Shown here piece after piece: positions 1 to 5,558 of a stretch of 10,646 nucleotides of DNA (positions are counted from its first letter, which is position 1; each line of letters begins with the position of its first letter). Source of the DNA: Candidatus Methanomethylophilaceae archaeon (GTDB lineage Archaea; Thermoplasmatota; Thermoplasmata; Methanomassiliicoccales; Methanomethylophilaceae); assembly GCA_007116915.1 (NCBI GenBank), contig SKHQ01000070.1:1-10646 (forward strand), written 5' to 3'. Both the position numbers and the translations under genes were made by a program. The notes beneath the pieces are model-generated. The model saw only the letters and a list, made by a program, of their open reading frames with translations. It did no database searches and had not been told where the DNA came from.

Positions 1-1530
1 TCGATAATCAAGGCCGCCACCCTCGCCGGTGTCGACATAGTTCTGCCCTGCGCCGGTCAGGGCCGTTGCGGAAAATGCAAGGTATCTGTAACTGGCGTTA
101 CAGGACTGGACGGCAAGGATCAACTGAAGAACTCCGAATGGGAGGCGGGAGTACGTATGGCATGCGTATCATCGATCGAAGGCGATTGCACGGTGATGGT
201 GAGTTCCCCAATAGAGCAGAGTATAAGCGCCACGGTGGACCACACCCCTCTGCGCGATTGTGGTTTCAGTCCACTTACAGACAAGGGATTCGGTCTGGCC
301 ATCGACATCGGGACGACAACGGTGGCCGTAACGCTGATAGACCTCAGCGACGGATCCGAAGTCAGGACCTACAGCGATTACAATAACCAGGTCCTGCTCG
401 GAGAGGACGTCCTGAGCAGGATGGAATTCGCCGCTGAGGGAGGTACCGAGAGGCTACGCGGACTGGTACTGAAAACGATTAACGGCATGATAGCCAATAT
501 GAGGGAGGCCTACAGCGGCAAGATGGTTATGGCAGCTACCGTGGCCGCCAACACCGTCATGGGACATCTGTTCCTTGGGGTGGATCCCTCGCCGCTGCGC
601 AACCCTCCCTTCCTTCCGCTGGTGAACCACAATCGTCTCAGCGGTGCCGATTCGGGTTTGGACATCAATCCCAAGGCCGAGGTTGTGGTCATTCCATGCC
701 TCTCGTCTTACGTGGGCGGTGACGTGACCGCTGATGTGCTGCATTCCGGAATGCACTCAGATCCCCGACTGACTCTGCTCATAGATGTCGGAACGAACGG
801 GGAGGTAGTTCTGGGTAACGAAGAGTTCCTGATAGCCTGCTCCTCCTCAGCGGGCCCGGCGTTCGAGGGCGGGGAGATGGAGTGTGGTACCCGGGCATGC
901 CCGGGTGCTGTGGAGACGGTCAGCATAAAGGAGGGGGAATTTCGGCTCGGCATCATCGGCGATGCCGAACCCATAGGTTTCTGTGGTTCCGGCCTCATAG
1001 ATCTGGTGGCCCAGCTGTTCCTCGATGGCAGACTTGACAAGAACGGCAGGTTCGCCGATGGGGACGGCCTGACGGATGACGACGACACCCGTCGCCTAAT
1101 CATACCTTCCAGCAATGGACTCACAATCTCAGAGAACGAGGTGCAGAGCATCATGCGCACCAAAGCGGCGATATTCGCCGCCGGTAGAAGTCTGTTGAAG
1201 AACCTGGGAATGGACTTCAAGGACTTGGATAGGGTGCTCATAGCTGGCGGCTTCGGCCGGCACATCAATTTGGACAATGCCATATCGATAGGTCTTCTGC
1301 CCGACCTGCCCCGGGACCGATTCGAGTTCATCGGCAACGCCGCTCTAGCCGGCGCCAAATCCGCTTTGATGTGCCAAGTGACGCGGGATGAGATGACGGA
1401 ACTGATTCCTCGCATGACATATCTGGACCTAAGCAACGACCCGGCCTTCTTCGATGAGTACTCTTCAGCTCTCTTCTTGCCCCATACGGACTCATCGTTG
1501 TTCCCATCCTCGGAGTCTCGAAGTCTTTAA
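1..1530 (+). CDS. RACo/AcsV-type reductive activator of corrinoid protein, 5'-truncated
   Basis: This ATP-dependent activase probably re-reduces the inactive Co(II) corrinoid of CoFeSP so that it can accept a methyl group again. The reading frame is open from the first base, so the true start lies upstream; the ATG at 157 falls inside the ferredoxin domain and is not the start. Counting from base 1, a [2Fe-2S] site is visible at C17, C23, C26 and C55 (CX5CX2C...C). The ASKHA-fold ATPase (DUF4445 family) begins near residue 98, with the phosphate-binding IDIGTTT at 101-107. Further on are a second IDVGTNGE motif, SSSAGPAFEGGEME, GFCGSG and the late LIAGGFG nucleotide-site motif. Only about 35 residues separate the two domains, whereas characterised RACo has a linker domain there. 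The methionine synthase gene begins 25 bases downstream, which fits a shared corrinoid role. Activation of a different corrinoid methyltransferase cannot be excluded. Confidence 0.88.
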   Translation, partial: SIIKAATLAGVDIVLPCAGQGRCGKCKVSVTGVTGLDGKDQLKNSEWEAGVRMACVSSIEGDCTVMVSSPIEQSISATVDHTPLRDCGFSPLTDKGFGLAIDIGTTTVAVTLIDLSDGSEVRTYSDYNNQVLLGEDVLSRMEFAAEGGTERLRGLVLKTINGMIANMREAYSGKMVMAATVAANTVMGHLFLGVDPSPLRNPPFLPLVNHNRLSGADSGLDINPKAEVVVIPCLSSYVGGDVTADVLHSGMHSDPRLTLLIDVGTNGEVVLGNEEFLIACSSSAGPAFEGGEMECGTRACPGAVETVSIKEGEFRLGIIGDAEPIGFCGSGLIDLVAQLFLDGRLDKNGRFADGDGLTDDDDTRRLIIPSSNGLTISENEVQSIMRTKAAIFAAGRSLLKNLGMDFKDLDRVLIAGGFGRHINLDNAISIGLLPDLPRDRFEFIGNAALAGAKSALMCQVTRDEMTELIPRMTYLDLSNDPAFFDEYSSALFLPHTDSSLFPSSESRSL

Positions 1531-1532
1531 TA
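1525..1532 (+). promoter_or_regulatory. Possible TATA box for a leaderless start at 1556
   Basis: CTTTAATA lies about 28 bases ahead of the ATG at 1556, the distance expected for an archaeal TATA box when transcription starts at the start codon. No well-spaced ribosome site precedes that ATG; the nearest purine run is about 19 bases away. The box overlaps the stop codon of the activator gene. It may therefore be an internal promoter, or a chance AT run around a TAA stop. Confidence 0.3.
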
Positions 1533-1555
1533 GGGGGCAGCGAAATAGCTCGACG

Positions 1556-2575
1556 ATGGATTGGAACTGCTCAGCCACATTGATAGGGTCACTGCCGCAC
1601 ATGGATGCAGCGAAGGCGATAGACCTGATCCTTTCCAGTGGCATAGACGTACCTGCTTGGCCACAGTTGCCGTCGCGGGGTTATGCCGAGAACATGTACG
1701 CGCAGACCGGGGTTACATTACCGGGGATACGGATAGATGGGGAAAAGAAGTCCATAACCGTCGATCTTAACGATTACGACCCCATGGAATTCTACACCGC
1801 TTTGCTTTCCGAGGACATCGACTACTACCGCCATCCGGAGGAGTTCTTCGGCGGACTCTACGAATTGTTGGACCGGGATCTGGAAGGATTCGTGGGAATC
1901 AAAGGTCAAGTCACTGGTCCGATAAGCGAGGGACTGCAGATATTCGATCAGGACGGCCGAGCGGTCATCTATGATGAGACATACGGCGAGATCGTGCGTA
2001 AGAACGTCAATATGATGGCCCGATGGCAGACCCGTGAGCTGGGGCGTAAGAACTCCAACCCAATCCTGTTCTTCGATGAGCCCACCCTGACGATGCTGGG
2101 GACTCCCTTTGCAAGCATATCACAAACGGATGCGGTGACCTGGATGAACGAGGCCATGGACGGTGTGGATGCACACACCGCCATCCATTGTTGCGGTAAC
2201 ACCGACTGGCCCATGGTGATGTCAACCGATGTCGACATCCTGTCTTTGGATGCCTATGCCTACGGCCACACCATAGCACTTTATCCTGAGGATACGGCCG
2301 CTTTCCTGGAACGCGGTGGTACCTTGGCATGGGGTATAGTCCCCAACACCGAGGAGGGGGTCGCCATTGAGACGGTTGACAATCTCGTCAGGCTGATGGA
2401 CATACACCTCTCTGCTCTTGCCGATAAGGGATTGGACAAGGACCTCCTGCACCGCCGTTGCCTGCTAACGCCGCAATGCGGATTGGGCGGCGTGGAGGTG
2501 GAGGTCGTACCCGGTGTCCTGGAGCTCCTCAGCGGATTGTCAAAGGCCATGAAGGAGAGACACTCGCTATCATGA
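1556..2575 (+). CDS. MetE-like core methionine synthase (MesB/MesC-type), corrinoid-dependent
   Basis: Likely transfers a methyl group from a methyl-corrinoid protein to homocysteine, making methionine. The 339-residue protein matches only the catalytic barrel of cobalamin-independent methionine synthase (UROD/MetE fold) and has no folate-binding N-terminal half. Family landmarks are GSLPH near residue 11, a GQVTGP motif, FFDEP, IHCCGN at 210-215 and TPQCG near 305-309. H211, C213 and C308 fit the zinc ligands that activate homocysteine. The usual ligand Glu seems replaced by Asp (D232). An in-frame start at 1454 was passed over because its first 34 residues mostly overlap the activator gene and resemble nothing in the family. 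The stop overlaps the next start as ATGA (2572-2575). Folate-free core synthases MesB and MesC occur in Wood-Ljungdahl anaerobes and are thought to take methyl from CoFeSP, whose genes lie just beyond the ATPase gene. A related methyltransferase with another thiol acceptor is the main alternative. Confidence 0.78.
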   Translation: MDWNCSATLIGSLPHMDAAKAIDLILSSGIDVPAWPQLPSRGYAENMYAQTGVTLPGIRIDGEKKSITVDLNDYDPMEFYTALLSEDIDYYRHPEEFFGGLYELLDRDLEGFVGIKGQVTGPISEGLQIFDQDGRAVIYDETYGEIVRKNVNMMARWQTRELGRKNSNPILFFDEPTLTMLGTPFASISQTDAVTWMNEAMDGVDAHTAIHCCGNTDWPMVMSTDVDILSLDAYAYGHTIALYPEDTAAFLERGGTLAWGIVPNTEEGVAIETVDNLVRLMDIHLSALADKGLDKDLLHRRCLLTPQCGLGGVEVEVVPGVLELLSGLSKAMKERHSLS

Positions 2576-3315
2576 CCGTCATAGCTTTTGCTGGAAAGGG
2601 TGGCGTGGGAAAGACGACCCTGTCCAGCCTGATGGCGATGCATCTAGCTACAGTGGAGCCTCCCGTGCTGGCCATAGATGCCGACCCCAACAGCAACCTG
2701 GGAGAGAAGTTGGGAATGGACATAGGCTTCGATCTTTCCGCCGCCCTTACCTGCCTCCGGGACGTCCCTGAAGGCATGGCCAAACACGACGTCATGGCGG
2801 TGAAGGCCAGAGAAGCATTGGTCGAGGGTGAAGGTGTGGACTTGATCGGTATGGGGCGGCCCCAAGGTCCAGGGTGCTATTGTTTCGCCAACTCCGTACT
2901 GCGGGACGTCCTGTCGATGATGGCAGAATCATACCGCCATATACTGATCGACAACGAGGCGGGGATGGAGCATATTTCTCGAGGAACGGTCAGTAGTATC
3001 GACGTACTTATCGTGGTATCCGACCCTGGCATGGCTGGTCTTCGGGCGGCATCACGAATAATGGATCTTGCGGAAGAGTTGGAGATAGCCGCCACCAGAA
3101 AACTCCTGCTCGTCAACTCGGTGACCGAGGACATGAGACCTGCTCTGCGTGAGCGGTTGACATCGATGGGATTGAGGGACTACGCCTTTGTTCCTTTCGA
3201 ACACGACATCCGATCCTTGAATATGGAGGGCATGCCTCTAGTAGGTCTGGAGCAGTCCGCGGCCTACCAGGCCGTTGCTCGCCTCTGTGACCGAATCATC
3301 CTTTCAGTCCCTTGA
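2572..3315 (+). CDS. cooC: CooC/AcsF-type nickel-insertion ATPase
   Basis: A MinD-family P-loop ATPase that matures nickel enzymes: CooC loads Ni into the C-cluster of CODH, and its relative AcsF into the A-cluster of acetyl-CoA synthase. The 247-residue protein has a deviant Walker A, GKGGVGKTT, at residues 8-16 and DADPNSN at 36-42. The C102-Y103-C104 pair is where CooC dimers bind metal. The region ILIDNEAGMEH supplies the Walker B part. The start at 2572 is chosen because the P-loop then sits at residue 8 and the codon overlaps the upstream stop (ATGA); a longer in-frame start at 2458 would add 38 unrelated residues. Since the window holds an acetyl-CoA synthase but no catalytic CODH, an AcsF role is the better reading. 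The 3' end overlaps the end of cdhE on the other strand by 20 bases. Confidence 0.88.
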   Translation: MTVIAFAGKGGVGKTTLSSLMAMHLATVEPPVLAIDADPNSNLGEKLGMDIGFDLSAALTCLRDVPEGMAKHDVMAVKAREALVEGEGVDLIGMGRPQGPGCYCFANSVLRDVLSMMAESYRHILIDNEAGMEHISRGTVSSIDVLIVVSDPGMAGLRAASRIMDLAEELEIAATRKLLLVNSVTEDMRPALRERLTSMGLRDYAFVPFEHDIRSLNMEGMPLVGLEQSAAYQAVARLCDRIILSVP

Positions 3316-4621
3316 GGAACTTGGGGAGTGAACTTGATTCCATAGGTCCCACCAGGACCTTTCGTCCCAAGGCCTCCTCCAACTTACCGCTCAATTTCGC
3401 CACCATCCCCGGCGTGACTATGGGGCCGTCCGACTTCTGCAAGGCTCCGCTGGCCTCCAGTGCCGCAGAGACGTGCTCCGGTCCGAATTTGCCGGCGGCG
3501 TAGGCCGTAAGCACCGACAGACCCTCGGTATCCACCACCTGCAGCCACACCGGCTGGCGTGATTTCTCTATGTCCGCCCTCACTGTGAAATAAGTCAGGG
3601 AGAAGTTGGTTGTGAACAGGACTGGCGATGCGGTATCTGGATCGGATATCGGATACAGGTCCTCTTTGACCTGTATCGGCACCTGAGGGTCGGTGTATAT
3701 GTTCTGCCTCAGAGTCATCAATGGCAGTGCCTGTTGTTCCTCTATGGAATCGAATACGACGAGACTGCCGTACTTCATGACTGCGAGCATAGCCCTCATG
3801 ACCGCCTGATCTCCGCTTCCAACGCAGTTCATCAGAGGATAGCCCAGGCCCTTGAAGGTCCGGCGCAAGGATACCTTCCTAGCGACGGTATTGTTCTCCA
3901 ATACCTGTTTCATGCTTGCGGCGCCCAGGTCGAGTATGAGGTCTTCAGCACCTGCCTTCTTGGCTTCTTCCACCAGTGAGGCCATCCCATCCAAGGTGTC
4001 ATTCCTCAGTGCGAGGGGAAGGCCCAGAGCCTTTGCCATGGAGACCATATCCTCTACATTCGATTCATTGGCGGAATAAAGCAGAGGTCTGCGGTCTTTG
4101 AGTTCCTCCGCTGCGGGGCGGAGGACGTCGGGCTTATCCGATATCAGTATGATGGGCCAATCGGTATTTTCGCTAAGACTTTTGGCAGCCTTGAGGTAAG
4201 AATCAGGGTCTCCGGTATCATCACGAAGAGCGAACATGTCCAGCCTGAACTCCATGCCGACCCTTTCGAATACCATCGACGAGTAGCGTGCCACCGTAGC
4301 GGAGATATCCTCGGCAGACATGGTATCGGTCACGGTGACCGCGAAAGCAGTGGGGTTCACGAACTTGCGTTCATGCCGGTATAGTACGGTCTCATCCCCC
4401 ATCCGTACGGACATATCTCCCACTCCGACGCTGAATCCTTTAACCGGCGGGGCGCCTGACTCCTCCAGTTTATCTTTGGCGGCTTGATCCACATAGGGGC
4501 AGGCGTCGATACTCATCTTCTGGTTCGCCAGTTGCATCGCGAAGGCCAGACAGGTTGGGTGTCCGCACTCTCCGCAGTTGGTCTTGGGCAGGAATTTGAA
4601 GAATTCGATGGCGGTGGGCAT
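3296..4621 (-). CDS. cdhE: CoFeSP large subunit (ACDS gamma subunit, CdhE/AcsC)
   Basis: Large subunit of the corrinoid iron-sulfur protein, which carries the methyl group on its cobalt between a methyl donor or acceptor and the A-cluster of acetyl-CoA synthase. The 441-residue length is normal for the family. The N-terminal [4Fe-4S] domain has C16, C19, C24 and C41 in the typical CGECGHPTC setting, and this cluster passes the reducing electron to cobalt. A TIM barrel fills roughly residues 60-320. The C-terminal corrinoid-binding domain carries TTNFSLTYF (337-345), WLQVVDTEGLSVLTAYAAGKF (about 359-379) and a closing VGPMES (424-429). Its ATG shares one base with the cdhD stop (TGATG), and a GGAGGT ribosome site lies 8 bases upstream. 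It is the last gene of the acsB-cdhD-cdhE set. Confidence 0.95.
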   Translation of the reverse strand: MPTAIEFFKFLPKTNCGECGHPTCLAFAMQLANQKMSIDACPYVDQAAKDKLEESGAPPVKGFSVGVGDMSVRMGDETVLYRHERKFVNPTAFAVTVTDTMSAEDISATVARYSSMVFERVGMEFRLDMFALRDDTGDPDSYLKAAKSLSENTDWPIILISDKPDVLRPAAEELKDRRPLLYSANESNVEDMVSMAKALGLPLALRNDTLDGMASLVEEAKKAGAEDLILDLGAASMKQVLENNTVARKVSLRRTFKGLGYPLMNCVGSGDQAVMRAMLAVMKYGSLVVFDSIEEQQALPLMTLRQNIYTDPQVPIQVKEDLYPISDPDTASPVLFTTNFSLTYFTVRADIEKSRQPVWLQVVDTEGLSVLTAYAAGKFGPEHVSAALEASGALQKSDGPIVTPGMVAKLSGKLEEALGRKVLVGPMESSSLPKFLKGLKG

Positions 4622-5547
4622 CAGACGTGACCTCCCATATCGCTTATGGCCTCTTGAATTAGGCTCATAGCTTTGGTACCTCGGACGATCAAGATGTCAG
4701 CCCCTGAAAGCAGTGCGGCGAGGGCGGTAGCAAACTCCCACCATGCCGCTCTCTCGGCCGCATCGCCTAGCGCGACATCCTCTTCGGAGCAGTCCCGGAC
4801 CTGCCAGGCCTGACTGGCATCGCAGACCATCGGCACCTGCAGCATCCGGTCACCGGACAAGGCAGCGAGCATTATCCTCTCGTTCACCGAGTAGGAGTAT
4901 TCCAGACCCATACCCAACGGTGCCATGAGAGGGTCCATGACTATGTCGCCTCGATCCACACCGAAGTCAGTGAGGAGTATGTTCATCTGTTTGGCAAGGT
5001 TGATGTCGAGATTGGAAAACGCCAATACGGCGTGCTTGTGGGCCACGGCGGTGGACGCCATCCTCTTGTAGGAGTCCTCCTCGACAAATGCAAGGATGGA
5101 ACGGTGACCTTCCAGGGCCTCTCCGACTGCCTCCATGACCGCAGCATCCTTATCGGCGATGCCGCAACCGTATACTATCAAGGGAAGGCCGGTAGCATCG
5201 GCGACGTTCTTGGCGATGGTAGCAGCCTCCTTGGGTGGTGTGTCCTTTCTCTCCGGGTCTGTACTCAGGAGACGCAGACAGATGATGTCGGCCCCTTTGG
5301 ATTTCCATTCCAACGCCCAGGAGACCGGATCCTCAGCAGAAGGTCCGAATTGATCCAACACGATGGGAGGGAAGTCGCTGATGTCATCAACGACCTCACC
5401 GGCCAGGAGAGGGCGTTGCTTCTGAGGGTCCTCAAAGGATAGGAAAGGCATCCCCTTGACACCTCCCAAACTGACACTGCCATCCCCGAGGGCCATGCTT
5501 CCCACGGCCCCGCTATACTTCTCCTTCGGCATCGGCACCTTAGCCAT
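4621..5547 (-). CDS. cdhD: CoFeSP small subunit (ACDS delta subunit, CdhD/AcsD)
   Basis: Small subunit of the corrinoid iron-sulfur protein. It is a TIM-barrel protein that pairs with CdhE and helps cap the corrinoid. Family signatures include the N-terminal LGG...MPFLSFE stretch, DPVSWALEWKSKGADIICLRL, and the well-conserved PLGMGLEYSYSVNERIMLAAL followed by a QAW...RD region. The start is chosen at 5547 (308 residues) because a perfect GGTGAT ribosome site lies 4 bases upstream. An in-frame ATG at 5562 (313 residues) overlaps the acsB stop as ATGA and is a real alternative; the furthest in-frame start, 5610, lies well inside acsB. The stop overlaps the cdhE start by one base, so acsB, cdhD and cdhE should be made together. 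Confidence 0.93.
   Translation of the reverse strand: MAKVPMPKEKYSGAVGSMALGDGSVSLGGVKGMPFLSFEDPQKQRPLLAGEVVDDISDFPPIVLDQFGPSAEDPVSWALEWKSKGADIICLRLLSTDPERKDTPPKEAATIAKNVADATGLPLIVYGCGIADKDAAVMEAVGEALEGHRSILAFVEEDSYKRMASTAVAHKHAVLAFSNLDINLAKQMNILLTDFGVDRGDIVMDPLMAPLGMGLEYSYSVNERIMLAALSGDRMLQVPMVCDASQAWQVRDCSEEDVALGDAAERAAWWEFATALAALLSGADILIVRGTKAMSLIQEAISDMGGHV
4630..4635 (-). promoter_or_regulatory. Ribosome binding site of cdhE
   Basis: GGAGGT on the minus strand, 8 bases ahead of the cdhE ATG at 4621 and inside the last codons of cdhD. It supports the ATG at 4621 and translational coupling of the two CoFeSP subunits. Confidence 0.65.
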
Positions 5548-5551
5548 ATGA

Positions 5552-5557
5552 ATCACC
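5552..5557 (-). promoter_or_regulatory. Ribosome binding site deciding the cdhD start
   Basis: GGTGAT on the minus strand, 4 bases before the ATG at 5547. The site lies inside ATGAAGGTGATT, whose own ATG (5562) is the competing cdhD start. The same 12 bases recur ahead of acsB at 8507-8518. Confidence 0.55.
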
Positions 5558-5558
5558 T

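Noticed and set aside
708..1436. 242-residue open frame on the minus strand
   Set aside because: It lies fully antisense to the activator gene, whose domain motifs are unmistakable, and its translation is rich in Ser/Arg/Pro with no recognisable domain.
1454..1555. Longer start for the methionine synthase gene
   Set aside because: The added 34 residues overlap the activator gene for most of their length and look unlike the family, which begins close to the GSLPH motif.
2458..2571. Longer start for the nickel ATPase
   Set aside because: The extra residues lie inside the methionine synthase gene, and the P-loop of this family sits within the first ~10 residues, as it does from 2572.
2281..2643. 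120-residue minus-strand frame across the methionine synthase/ATPase junction
   Set aside because: It is antisense to two well-supported coupled genes, with low-complexity Ser/Arg/Pro composition.
5032..5442. 136-residue plus-strand frame
   Set aside because: It is antisense to cdhD, whose frame carries clear family motifs; it has no domain or ribosome site.
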